A DNA stretch of 64,000 nt. It comes from Neolewinella antarctica (GTDB lineage Bacteria; Bacteroidota; Bacteroidia; Chitinophagales; Saprospiraceae). The position numbers and the translations under genes were made by a program. Every line of letters starts with the position of its first letter. The first letter of the stretch is position 1. Below, piece after piece: positions 7,307 to 16,483 of this stretch. The notes under the pieces are model-generated. The model did no database searches, was not told where the DNA came from, and saw nothing but the letters and a program-made list of their open reading frames with translations. The stretch is from assembly GCF_011927835.1 (NCBI RefSeq), contig NZ_JAATJH010000010.1, forward strand, positions 40,914 through 104,913, given 5' to 3'.

Positions 7307-10300
7307 CTAAACAGCCGTAAAAACAGAACTACCCTCCAACTCAGTAAACTCAACCGGCAAAACCCCACTACCCTGCTGCTCATTAGTATAAACCCCATAA
7401 ATAGTATCCACCGCCTCCATCGTTAGCTTGTTGTGCGTCACGATGATGAACTGACTGTCCTTGGAAAATTTCTTGATGATCTTGTTGAACTTGGAAATGT
7501 TGGCGTCGTCCAGCGGGGCGTCGACCTCGTCGAAAATACAAAAGGGGGCGGGTTTGAGGAGGTACAGCGCGAACAGGAGGGCCGTAGCCGTGAGCGTCTT
7601 CTCGCCGCCGGAAAGCTGGTTGATCGTCGTCGGTCGTTTTCCCTTCGGCTTGGCAATGATCTCGATCTTGGATTCCAGTGGATCTTCCGGGTTTTCGAGG
7701 ATGAGGTCGCAATTATCATCCTCGGTAAATAGGCTGCGGAAGACGTCGATGAAGTGGGCGCGGACCTTTTCGAAGGATTCCAAGAACTGCACCGTGGCGG
7801 TTTCCTCGATTTCTTTGATGGTTTTGATGAGGGTATTTTTTGCGTCTACGATGTCATCCCGCTGCTTGGTGATGGTATCGTGCCGCTCCTTCATCTCATC
7901 GTAGGCTTCTACGGCCATCGGGTTGATTTCGCCGTAGTTGGCGATGCGGCTGCGGAGGCGGTCGACTTTCAGTTCCAGGTCGGTTTCGTTGCCCGTCCAT
8001 TCTTCGATTTCCATGCCGTCCAAATCGTCGATGGCGATGTCGAACTCGATCTTCAACCGCTCGGCGATGCCGTTGAGTTTGAAACGTACGTCGGTGAACT
8101 TTTCCTTTAGTTGGTTGACGCGCACCTGCCCGTCCTGCCGCTTCCGGTTGTCCCGGCGAAGTTCATCTTCCATGCTGTTGATGAGCGTCCGGGCGGCGAA
8201 GTATTGTTGTTCTACGGAGTTGAGCGTCGTCTGGTACTGGGTCCGGTTGACGTACATCTGCTCCAGATTCTTAGCAATGGTAGTCTCCTGTTCGTCGAAC
8301 TGACGGGCCTCTTTAGCGAGCTTGGTGAGTTGGTCTTTGTTGGTCTCGTCCTGACGGGCCAGCTCCTGAAGGCGGTTGCGGCGGAACTGCACTTCCTGGC
8401 TAAGCGTCTCCACCTTATTCTGCTGGCGGATGAATTCGATGTTCCGCTGGTTGTAGTCGGCGGAGGCGGCGCTGAGTTGCTCGCTGAGCTGGCGATAGTT
8501 GCCGTCCGTTCCGGCTAGTTGCTCGCGGAGGGTGGAGACAGCTTGTTGGGCACCGGCGAGATCGCTTTCGATGCTTTGGTTGGTCGCCAGGGTTTCTTCA
8601 GCTTGCTTGGCGAGGCGGTCATTTTTCGCCTGGGTTTCGTTGAAGTAATTGGTGAAGCCGTCCACGCGCGCTTTCAGTCCGGCGCGCTGTTGCTGCAGCC
8701 GGTTGAGCTCGCGGCGCTTCTCTTGAATCTGCTGATCGGTGCGTTGCTGCCGCAGTTCGGCGAGGTGTTTGCGCTCGTTTTCTAGTGACTTGTCGACTTC
8801 CTTACGGTCGGTTTCAGCTTGTTTGATACTCTTTTCGAGCACTTCCAGGTTCTTCTTCCGGCCAATCTTTTTACCTTCGAAGAGCCCGACCGAGCCGCCG
8901 GTGACCGTGGCGTATTTGCGTTGGTAGCGGCCACTTTTGGTGACGGAGTAGTAGAGCCGTTGGTCGCTCGTTTGCAGATCGGGTAATTCCTCCGATTCCA
9001 CGACTACGGTATTGCCCAGTAATAAGGATACGATGGGCTGGTATCTATCATCTACCGTAACGACTTCCGTTGCCCAGCGGCAGTTTTCGGGAATATCGGG
9101 ATGAATATTGCTCGTTGCGGCAATGTCCGCCAAACAAATAAAATTAGCTTTCCCCTTCTGCGCGTCGCTCAGGATGGCAATGGCCGCGCGGGCTTCCGTC
9201 TCATCCTCGACGACGTAGTAATTAAGGTAAGGACCGAGGTAGTTTTCGATTGCTACGCGGTAGCCTTCTTCGACTAAAAGCAAGTCGGTCAGCAACGGCG
9301 CTTTGCTTTCCCATTTTTTGCTCTGGCTAAGAAAACGGATCGAATCCGGAAAGCCTTCCAGGTTCTCAATCATGTTTTTCGTCAGCTTGAACTCGTTGCG
9401 GAAACGGTCGAGATTACGGTTGATCTTCGACTGTTCCAACTGCAAGCGGTCGACGGCCTCCCGCGAACGTTCCATCTGCTCGACGCGTTCGGCCTCGGCG
9501 GTTTCGAGGGTTTCGAGGTCGGTGACCTGGGTTTGTTCTTTGGCCTGTAACTCGGCGAGGGCTTCTTCGAGGGAGGTGCGTTCGCCGCGACGGTCGTCCA
9601 TTTCACCGGCGTTGCGCTCGACCTGGCTGCGGTAGTTGGCTACCTGGTTGGCGTTGATAGCGCGGCGCTTTTCAAATTCGAAGATGCGGCGCTCTTCGGT
9701 TTGCTGTTGTTTGAGGCCTTCATCGAGGCGGCCCTTGAGCGATTGGTGGCCGGATTTAATTGTCTCCAAAGCTTCGCGGGCGACTTCCAGACCTTGCTTC
9801 CGTTCCAGTTCGGTAAGTTCTTCGTCTTTGATCTGGGTTTCCATCCGCTGAATCTCCTCGGCGTATCCGGTCAGTTGGCCGCCGGCGTTGGCCACGTCCT
9901 GCTGGAGTTTGTCGGTTTGTCGCTGGACAAAGGTTTTGCGCTGGGCGAGCATTTGCTTTTCGTTCTCCAGTCCGCGTAATTCACCGACGAGGGCGTTGAG
10001 GAGTTTTTGGCGTTCGCCGAGTGCTTTCTCCTTGTCGATGTGCTTAGCCTTCTCCTTTTCGAGGTTGGCCTCCAGGGTGGTGATCGCCACGTCGACGTTG
10101 CGGTAGTCATCTTCGGCGGTGGTGATCTCGGCCTTGAGTTTGGCGAACTGTTCGCGCAGGTCACCGATACGCACCCGGGTCAGTTGGAGGCTGACTTGCT
10201 GGTACTGCTCTTTGATTTCGAGGTAGCGCCGCGCCCGTTTGGCCTGCTTTTCGAGACTGACGAGGTTGCCGTTGATCTCGTGGAGCAAGTCTTCAATCCG

Positions 10301-10867
10301 GTCCAGATCGCCCTCGGTATTCTTGAGCTTATTTAAGGTCTCTTTTTTCCGCGCCTTGTACTTGCTCACCCCGGCGGCCTGCTCGAACATCCGCCGGCGG
10401 GAGTTATCCTTGTCGGCCAAGATGTCATCTACCATGCCGAGAGCGATGATGGCGTAGGAGTTGGAGCCGATGCCGGTGTCGAGGAAGAGCGTTTTGATGT
10501 CCTTGAGGCGGCACTGCACACCGTTGAGGCGGTACTCGCTGTCACCGCTCCGGTAGAGCATGCGGGTGATCTGGACGGCGCCGTATTCGGTGGGTAGTAG
10601 TCCCTTGTCGTTGTCGAAGGTCAGGCTGACGCTGGCCAGGTTCCCGGCTTTCTTCTTCTTGGTCCCGTTAAAGATCACGGAGCTCATCTTGTCCAGCCGT
10701 AGCTCCTTACCCTTCTGCTCACCTAGCACCCAGCGGATGGCGTCGACGATGTTGGATTTGCCCGAGCCGTTCGGTCCGACGATCCCGATCACGTCCTTAT
10801 CGAAGTTGACGACGGTCTGGTTGGCGAAGGATTTGAAGCCTTTTATTTCAAGCTGGCGTAGGCGCAT
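7307..10867 (-). CDS. smc: chromosome segregation protein SMC
   Basis: 1186 aa. The condensin ATPase that organises and segregates the chromosome. The N-terminal head has Walker A GPNGSGKSN (31-39). Long coiled coils (about 170-520 and 670-1010) flank a hinge around 520-660. The C-terminal head carries the ABC signature LSGGEK (1085-1090) and Walker B FCIFDEVD (about 1109-1116), and ends with a D-loop and H-loop (VTHNK). Full length for the family. The ATG at 10867 is chosen because MRLRQLEIKGFKSF is the conserved start. The frame runs open to 10936 but that extension is not conserved in type. Partner genes scpA and scpB are not in the window. Confidence 0.97.
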   Translation of the reverse strand: MRLRQLEIKGFKSFANQTVVNFDKDVIGIVGPNGSGKSNIVDAIRWVLGEQKGKELRLDKMSSVIFNGTKKKKAGNLASVSLTFDNDKGLLPTEYGAVQITRMLYRSGDSEYRLNGVQCRLKDIKTLFLDTGIGSNSYAIIALGMVDDILADKDNSRRRMFEQAAGVSKYKARKKETLNKLKNTEGDLDRIEDLLHEINGNLVSLEKQAKRARRYLEIKEQYQQVSLQLTRVRIGDLREQFAKLKAEITTAEDDYRNVDVAITTLEANLEKEKAKHIDKEKALGERQKLLNALVGELRGLENEKQMLAQRKTFVQRQTDKLQQDVANAGGQLTGYAEEIQRMETQIKDEELTELERKQGLEVAREALETIKSGHQSLKGRLDEGLKQQQTEERRIFEFEKRRAINANQVANYRSQVERNAGEMDDRRGERTSLEEALAELQAKEQTQVTDLETLETAEAERVEQMERSREAVDRLQLEQSKINRNLDRFRNEFKLTKNMIENLEGFPDSIRFLSQSKKWESKAPLLTDLLLVEEGYRVAIENYLGPYLNYYVVEDETEARAAIAILSDAQKGKANFICLADIAATSNIHPDIPENCRWATEVVTVDDRYQPIVSLLLGNTVVVESEELPDLQTSDQRLYYSVTKSGRYQRKYATVTGGSVGLFEGKKIGRKKNLEVLEKSIKQAETDRKEVDKSLENERKHLAELRQQRTDQQIQEKRRELNRLQQQRAGLKARVDGFTNYFNETQAKNDRLAKQAEETLATNQSIESDLAGAQQAVSTLREQLAGTDGNYRQLSEQLSAASADYNQRNIEFIRQQNKVETLSQEVQFRRNRLQELARQDETNKDQLTKLAKEARQFDEQETTIAKNLEQMYVNRTQYQTTLNSVEQQYFAARTLINSMEDELRRDNRKRQDGQVRVNQLKEKFTDVRFKLNGIAERLKIEFDIAIDDLDGMEIEEWTGNETDLELKVDRLRSRIANYGEINPMAVEAYDEMKERHDTITKQRDDIVDAKNTLIKTIKEIEETATVQFLESFEKVRAHFIDVFRSLFTEDDNCDLILENPEDPLESKIEIIAKPKGKRPTTINQLSGGEKTLTATALLFALYLLKPAPFCIFDEVDAPLDDANISKFNKIIKKFSKDSQFIIVTHNKLTMEAVDTIYGVYTNEQQGSGVLPVEFTELEGSSVFTAV

Positions 10868-11201
10868 ATGGGCGGCGAAGATAGGAAGCGGGCGGGGCTT
10901 TGGGTGGAGGAAGTTTTCCACGCTCCGTTGAGTCACGTGGGCGCGGTCCCGATCCCGATAGCTATCGGGATCGGGATCGGGCGTGCAGCGTTCAGGTGGC
11001 TTTATCGACTACGGTCGGGGCAGACTGACCCAAAACACGTGAATGACTACGGCGCCGGAGCTACGGGGGTACTGTTAAATGCCCGTTAAGCAAATCAACC
11101 CTTTCCAAATTCATCGCGTTACTGCCATAATTTGGTGTTCCCATCACCTCGGTAGCAGCTGTTGCCGGTTTCCGCTCTCATAATCAATGTAATCGCCCCG
11201 A
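10868..11201. other. intergenic region between smc and the CotH-like gene
   Basis: 334 nt with no credible gene. It contains the palindrome at 10947-10976, flanked by TGGGCGCGGTC and GTGCAG, which look like the two ends of the short interspersed repeat split apart by the palindrome. A TAATTTG element at 11128-11134 lies 67 nt before the CotH-like start and is a candidate -7 promoter box. Confidence 0.5.
10947..10976. repeat. perfect 30-bp palindrome
   Basis: Each 15-nt arm contains CCCGATCCCGATAG. The core CCCGATAGCTATCGGG recurs at 58406-58421 inside another fold-back element. It could form a hairpin upstream of both smc and the CotH-like gene, or be a protein-binding site. Confidence 0.75.
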
Positions 11202-12821
11202 ATGATTTTACGTTTCTCTACCGTAGGGCTGATTGTTTTCCTAACCGGAGTCCTGACCGGTCAAACCAATTTCACCTCTACCCTACCGATTATTGTCATC
11301 CAAACGGATGGTGAGGAGATTTTGGACGATCCGAAGCGCACCGTCCGCATGGGCGTAGTCGACAACGGAGCGGGGCTAGTCAACCGAGTCACGGATACTT
11401 TCAACGAATACGCAGGGTTCGTCGGTATCGAGCTGCGGGGTTCCTCCACGCAAGGTTTCGAAAAAAAAGGGTACGGCCTCGAAACCCGTTTTGCGGACGG
11501 TAGTGACCGCCAGGTAGCAATCCTCGGCTTCCCGGTGGAGGAAGACTGGGTTTTGCGGGGACCGTACTCCGACAAGAGCCTGATCCGTGATGCGCTCGCC
11601 TATACGCTCGCCGGCGACGTGATGGATTACGCACCCCGCGTCCGCCTCGTGGAACTAGTCATCAACGACGACTACCGGGGCGTATACCTGTTTACCGAAA
11701 GCATCAAGAGGGATCGTAACCGCGTCGATATCAAAAGGCTTACGCCCGACGACAATGACGGCGACCGGCTCACTGGCGGTTACGTACTCAAACACGATAA
11801 ATTTACCGGAGAAGTGGGAAGGCAGGAGCAAAATTCTTTTCGCTCCCGGTACGCCGCGTCGGACCGAACCGGCGACAAAACTAAATACCTGTTCCACTAC
11901 CCCAAGCCGGCGGACATTACCGCACCGCAAAGGGAATACATCACCAACTGGATCGGAGCGTTCGAGGATGCGCTGGCCGGCGAAGACTTTCGCGATCCGG
12001 ATCTCGGGTTCGCCGCTTTCGTCGACGTCGCCAGTTTTGTCGACTTCCTACTCCTCAACGAACTGACCCGCAACGTCGATGGCTACCGCCTGAGTACGTA
12101 TATGTCTAAGGACCGCGACAGCGAGGGCGGGAAATTGCGGATGGGGCCGGTCTGGGACTTCAACCTCGGCTTTGGCAACGCGAATTACTGCGCGGGAGGG
12201 TTCACGACGGGCTGGGCCTTCGACTTCAATCAGGTGTGCCCCGAGGATATTTTCCCCTGGTACTGGCAACGCCTGCTGGAGGATAATAATTTCCGTACTC
12301 GGGTCCGCGCCCGGTGGACGGAACTACGGGCGGGCGTGTTCTCCGACGAACGCCTCCGGACACGCGTTGACTCGCTGGCCAGCGTTGTGGGCGATGCGGC
12401 TGATCGCAACTTCCGGCGCTGGCCGGTCCTTGGCCGGTACATTTGGCCCAACTCCTACGTCGGTGCTACCTACTCGGACGAAATTGACTACCTCAAGAGT
12501 TGGATTGACGACCGCGCCCACTGGCTTGACGCCGCCGTGCAGTCGCTCGGTCAGCCGTCAAGTACGAGTCACGGCCCGGCCACCTCCAACGTGGCCGTTC
12601 ACCCGAGCCCGACGTTGGCCACCTTCCTGGTGGGTGACCTCACCACCGGAGAACTAGCTGACTTTACGGTGTTCAACCAACTAGGTCAGGTAATACTTAC
12701 CCGCAGCCGCCTGCGCTACCGGGAGAGCGTCGATATGTCCGGGCACTCGCCGGGTGTTTATTTCTTACGGGGCAGGCGGGGTGACGGCTTGGTGGTAACG
12801 GGGCGGGTTATGTTGCAGTAA
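11202..12821 (+). CDS. CotH kinase-family protein with T9SS sorting domain
   Basis: 539 aa. A signal peptide ends about TGQT (residue 22). The body matches the CotH fold, an atypical secreted kinase family: ELRGSSTQGFEKKGYGLE (about 80-97), a WVLRGPYSDKSLIRDALAY segment, RGVYLFTESIK and VWDFNLGFGNANYCAG, which includes the metal/nucleotide-binding DFN. The last 80 residues form a T9SS type A sorting domain (VFNQLGQVI...GVYFLRG), so the protein is exported across the outer membrane and probably processed there. Bacterial CotH proteins phosphorylate spore-coat proteins in Bacillus. The target here is unknown. Likely its own transcript. Confidence 0.88.
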   Translation: MILRFSTVGLIVFLTGVLTGQTNFTSTLPIIVIQTDGEEILDDPKRTVRMGVVDNGAGLVNRVTDTFNEYAGFVGIELRGSSTQGFEKKGYGLETRFADGSDRQVAILGFPVEEDWVLRGPYSDKSLIRDALAYTLAGDVMDYAPRVRLVELVINDDYRGVYLFTESIKRDRNRVDIKRLTPDDNDGDRLTGGYVLKHDKFTGEVGRQEQNSFRSRYAASDRTGDKTKYLFHYPKPADITAPQREYITNWIGAFEDALAGEDFRDPDLGFAAFVDVASFVDFLLLNELTRNVDGYRLSTYMSKDRDSEGGKLRMGPVWDFNLGFGNANYCAGGFTTGWAFDFNQVCPEDIFPWYWQRLLEDNNFRTRVRARWTELRAGVFSDERLRTRVDSLASVVGDAADRNFRRWPVLGRYIWPNSYVGATYSDEIDYLKSWIDDRAHWLDAAVQSLGQPSSTSHGPATSNVAVHPSPTLATFLVGDLTTGELADFTVFNQLGQVILTRSRLRYRESVDMSGHSPGVYFLRGRRGDGLVVTGRVMLQ

Positions 12822-13081
12822 GCAGAGTGATCTAATTAATTTTTTTCAATAACGGATCATGTGTCTGGCGTGATTACGCGTAGTTAGGTCCGGAGTTCCG
12901 CTCCCCGTGCCGGAAGGCTTTAATTCTTTTCTACACGTCCAGCAACTTGACGTCTCCCTCGGTCGGAATATGCACTGGCGCAGTCGCACTTCGACTACCA
13001 GGACAGGAAGCCTGGCTGGTCTCGGGAGGGAGTGTTTTCCACGGTTCATCGGTCATTCGGCGCACTATTTCTTTTGGAGCC

Positions 13082-13206
13082 GGGCGCGGTCGCGGGTGCC
13101 GGGTTCGTATGGAAAGGTGCGGGGATTGGGTTCGCACTCCGAGAAGATGGATACACCCGTCGCAGCGGACTGCGCCACCCAATCTTCCCTGCACCCGCGA
13201 CCGCGC
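13082..13206. repeat. palindrome bounded by inverted short repeats
   Basis: CGCGGTCGCGGGTGC (13085-13099) and its exact complement (13191-13205) form 15-bp arms. An inner pair, GCGGGGATTGGGTTCGCA against TGCGCCACCCAATCTTCCC, is also largely complementary. The arms are copies of the short interspersed repeat in opposite orientation, so this looks like a complete small palindromic element rather than a simple hairpin. Confidence 0.7.
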
Positions 13207-13221
13207 AACATGTCGACTTAC

Positions 13222-13229
13222 TATATTTG
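13222..13229 (+). promoter_or_regulatory. candidate -7 promoter box (TATATTTG)
   Basis: An exact match to the Bacteroidota -7 consensus TAnnTTTG, 77 nt upstream of the ELWxxDGT gene. No clear TTG lies at the usual -33 distance. Confidence 0.45.
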
Positions 13230-13306
13230 TACAACGACCCAGTACAACAAACCCCAATCTTAAAATCGCCAGCTTCTCTCGGCTGGTAAACTACACCTAA
13301 GACAAC

Positions 13307-16282
13307 ATGAATAGCAATTCTACCTCGCTACTGCGAAAACTCCTCACGCGTGGCCTATTATTCCTTTCGCTGTGCGGCCCTACCCTACTACCGGCCCAGG
13401 AGTTCGTCGCCAACATCGCCCAGGACAACGCCGACGCCGGCATCGGGGAATTCCAGAGTAACGACGACTACCTGGTGTTCTCCGCCAGCGACGGTGGACC
13501 GCGTGCTTTATACTACACGGATCAGTCGGGCGAGACCCCGCGTAAATTCCTGGTGGAATTCTCTAGCCCAACGGAAGAACCCTCCCGCGCGATCTTACTG
13601 GACGATAAATTATACGTCACCACCTTCGACTTTGGTGACAACGATGGCTCCCCCCGGCTGTACGTAGCGGATCTGGGTAACCAAACCCTCACCCCGCTCA
13701 TCAGCGGATCGCAGAACGGCTTTACGCCCCAAAATTTTAACGGCGCAGCAACCCTCGGCAACCGGACCCTACTCTACTTCGGCTCGAGGGTGATCTGGTC
13801 AACCGACGGCACCATGGCCGGCACGAACGTAGTGACCGAGCTCCAGGAAGGGTCTTTCGAATCCGCAATAACCGGCGTCGATTCCCTCAATTACTTTCTT
13901 TTTGGAGACTTTTTTACCGGTTCCGTGGTCTACCGGACCGATGGTACCGAAGAGGGCACTTATTCCATCATCCCCGATAGCCTCACCGGTCGCGCCTTCA
14001 GGTATTTCAGCATCACTCCCTTCCGCAACAAATCATACTTCGTCGTCAGCTCCCCCGGAACGCCTTCCCGACTTTTCGTGACGGACGGAACGGTGGACGG
14101 GACAAAACCTTTCACCGGCACCAGCGGGCGGGCCCCGGACGGTCCCCAATTCAGCCCACAGGTCGTTGGCGATTCACTCTACTTCGTTGAAAGCCTGCGG
14201 GATTCGATCATTTTCTTACGAACCGACGACATCACCATCGATACCCACCGGGTAATTTCGGGCTTCAACGGCGGCAGACCGTACAATTTTTCCATTGGTC
14301 GGCCCTACATATTTTATAATCAAGCCGACGAGAACAGACTCGTCTCCCTCTGGCGCACCGACGGAACGGCAGCGGGCACGGTTAGGTTAAAAAGCTATTT
14401 TAATAACCCCGCTGACCAGGTTAACGTCGGTAGGGAAAGGATACGTACCGCTGACGGCGGCACGCTTTTCCGGGCGGAAGCCGCCGGCAAGGGGGAAGAA
14501 CTATTTTACGCCTCGGGTACGGGCGATACCGCCGTGCTGGTTAGGGATATTTATCCGGGGCCAATCGGCTCCAACCCCGAGGGGTTGACCACGTTCGGTG
14601 GCCAGGTTTACTTTACGGCCGTGGACGGACAGGCCGGCCGCGAACTGTGGACGGCATTCGACGACGGAACGGGCTACGTTGCCCAGCGAGTGTTGGACCT
14701 CAATACGATCGAAACCGGAAGTTCTCCCGGACGCTTCACCGTACTGAACGACAAACTCATTTTCGAAGCTGGCACCAGTTGCACGGGCCGGGAGGTTTTC
14801 GTGAGTGACGGCACGGCGGGCGGTACGCAGCTACTCAAGGATCTGGCACCGGGGTCGGAATCACTCGGTGCGTTCGTCCCGACACAAATTGGCGACGAAC
14901 TCTTTTTTGCCGCCGATGACGGCGTAAGCAGTTCTTCCGTTTACCGGACTGACGGGACGCCCGCCGGGACGCGTAAAGCGTTCACGTTCGCCAACGGTAG
15001 GGTCCCTTTCTCCCCCCTGGCGTTCCGGGGGAAAATTATCGCTACCGGACTCACGGCCCGTACGGAATTTTTCGGCCCCGTTACCGTTAGCTACGACCCC
15101 ATGACCGAACGCATTGACACCTTACTGACTTATCGCTCTAACGGCAGCTTTATCAGCGGTGGTGGTAATTCCGTCGTGCTAAACGACAGCGTTTTATTGT
15201 TTCTCACCAGCATTGAAGATCGGTTAGATCTTTACGCAACGGACGGTACGGCGGTCGGTACGCGGATGATCAAGTCTTTCGCCGAGGATTTCCCCTTCCG
15301 CATGCGGGCCGCGAACGGCATTGCTTATTTCGGAGCGCGGGACCCCGACCTGGGGGAAGAACTCTTCCGCAGCGACGGCACGGCCGAAGGAACTTTCGCG
15401 ATCACGGACATCAACCCCGGCCTGGGAGATTCACGCATAAATTCTGCTTACCCCGCGGGCGACTATATTTATTTCGAAGCATCTTCCGGCCGTTTTGAGC
15501 CAAGGTTCCTCTACCGGACGCAAGGAGTGCGGGACGATGCGGAACTAATCAGGACCGCTTCCGGCCTCAGCTTCTCGGCTAATTTATTTAATTCTATCGT
15601 CTACGACGGTGACCTATTCGTTGCCGGCATAACCGACGATAGCAAACAAGATTTGTGGCGCGTCGGCAGGGAAGATGGCGTGGCGCGGGAAGTGGCTGCG
15701 ATTTCCGATTCCAGATTTGGCAGCCAGCCCCGTGGGTTCGCCGTTTTTAGGGATACGCTGTACCTCACGGCGGAGACGGAAGCGACCGGCCGGGAGCTTT
15801 ACCGCACGGACGGTACTGCCGCCGGAACCGTCCGCCTGACCGACCTCAACCCGGGTGCCGGGGATGGCCTGGATGACGAGCTGTTTGTGTACGCAAATGA
15901 TTTGTACTTCTCAGGCAACGACGGGCTGACGGGTTCGGAACTGTGGCGCTACGGATTCAGTGGTGAGCTCACGAACGATGACCCGAACGACGTCGGCGCG
16001 GTCTGCCCCGCCGTCACGGGAGTCTCCGGCGCACCCGCGCTGATCGGCTTCTCCGCCTTCCCCGTTCCTACCGCCGGTCAACTGACCGTCACGCTACCCA
16101 TGGTGAGTGATTACGGAGTGGAAGTTACCGACCTGACCGGACGCACGATTCTAACCACCCGAATGAGCCAGACTGACGTGTTAGACACACGATCGCTCCG
16201 GGATGGATTGTACCTCCTCCGCGTCAGGGACGAGCTCAGTGGTGCCGTCGGGGTGCAAAAAATCGTCATCAGGCACCGGTAA
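13307..16282 (+). CDS. ELWxxDGT repeat protein with T9SS sorting domain
   Basis: 991 aa. A signal peptide (about 1-29, ending LLPAQ) is followed by many repeats of the type (E)LWRTDGTxxGT at intervals of about 45-50 residues, such as LYRTDGTAAGT and LFRSDGTAEGT, spaced by DINPG-like turns. These are typical of ELWxxDGT proteins, predicted beta-propellers at the cell surface of Bacteroidota. The last 85 residues are a T9SS type A sorting domain (FPVPTAGQLTV...GLYLLRV). No catalytic residues are evident. Binding or adhesion is a reasonable guess but not shown. The gene stands alone, with a terminator-like hairpin after it. Confidence 0.9.
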   Translation: MNSNSTSLLRKLLTRGLLFLSLCGPTLLPAQEFVANIAQDNADAGIGEFQSNDDYLVFSASDGGPRALYYTDQSGETPRKFLVEFSSPTEEPSRAILLDDKLYVTTFDFGDNDGSPRLYVADLGNQTLTPLISGSQNGFTPQNFNGAATLGNRTLLYFGSRVIWSTDGTMAGTNVVTELQEGSFESAITGVDSLNYFLFGDFFTGSVVYRTDGTEEGTYSIIPDSLTGRAFRYFSITPFRNKSYFVVSSPGTPSRLFVTDGTVDGTKPFTGTSGRAPDGPQFSPQVVGDSLYFVESLRDSIIFLRTDDITIDTHRVISGFNGGRPYNFSIGRPYIFYNQADENRLVSLWRTDGTAAGTVRLKSYFNNPADQVNVGRERIRTADGGTLFRAEAAGKGEELFYASGTGDTAVLVRDIYPGPIGSNPEGLTTFGGQVYFTAVDGQAGRELWTAFDDGTGYVAQRVLDLNTIETGSSPGRFTVLNDKLIFEAGTSCTGREVFVSDGTAGGTQLLKDLAPGSESLGAFVPTQIGDELFFAADDGVSSSSVYRTDGTPAGTRKAFTFANGRVPFSPLAFRGKIIATGLTARTEFFGPVTVSYDPMTERIDTLLTYRSNGSFISGGGNSVVLNDSVLLFLTSIEDRLDLYATDGTAVGTRMIKSFAEDFPFRMRAANGIAYFGARDPDLGEELFRSDGTAEGTFAITDINPGLGDSRINSAYPAGDYIYFEASSGRFEPRFLYRTQGVRDDAELIRTASGLSFSANLFNSIVYDGDLFVAGITDDSKQDLWRVGREDGVAREVAAISDSRFGSQPRGFAVFRDTLYLTAETEATGRELYRTDGTAAGTVRLTDLNPGAGDGLDDELFVYANDLYFSGNDGLTGSELWRYGFSGELTNDDPNDVGAVCPAVTGVSGAPALIGFSAFPVPTAGQLTVTLPMVSDYGVEVTDLTGRTILTTRMSQTDVLDTRSLRDGLYLLRVRDELSGAVGVQKIVIRHR

Positions 16283-16323
16283 ATCTGGGCGTCTTGTAAA
16301 ACACCGCGCATTAACTATCTACC

Positions 16324-16377
16324 GCACCTGCGGCCGCGCCCTCAATACTTTATGTAATTGAGCGCGGTCGCGGGTGC
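16324..16377. repeat. hairpin made of two inverted short repeats
   Basis: GCACCTGCGGCCGCGCCC (from 16324) faces its near-complement ending at 16377, with a 10-nt loop (ACTTTATGTA) and extra CTCAAT/ATTGAG pairing. It sits between the convergent ELWxxDGT and acs genes, where it may also act as a transcription terminator. Confidence 0.7.
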
Positions 16378-16423
16378 AAGGAAGGCCCAAAGAGAGCAAA
16401 GTTGGGACGACACTAAAAAAACG

Positions 16424-16464
16424 AAAATCGCCGCTTTCCTCCGGTCGGGAGAAGCGGCGATTTT
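16424..16464. terminator. bidirectional intrinsic terminator
   Basis: Stem AAAATCGCCGCTT (16424-16436) with AAGCGGCGATTTT (16452-16464). On the minus strand it is followed by a run of T (complement of AAAAAA at 16415-16421), so it should terminate acs, whose stop is 20 nt away. Confidence 0.85.
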
Positions 16465-16483
16465 ATTTGGACCCAACCGTGGT

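Larger units (their letters stand above)
12822..13306. other. intergenic region with large palindrome and promoter
   Basis: 485 nt without a supported gene. It holds a 125-bp imperfect palindrome (13082-13206) bounded by inverted copies of the short repeat, and a TATATTTG promoter-like box at 13222-13229. At 12971 TGCACTGGCGCAG also occurs at 59913-59925. Short frames here are low-complexity shadows of the palindrome. Confidence 0.5.
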
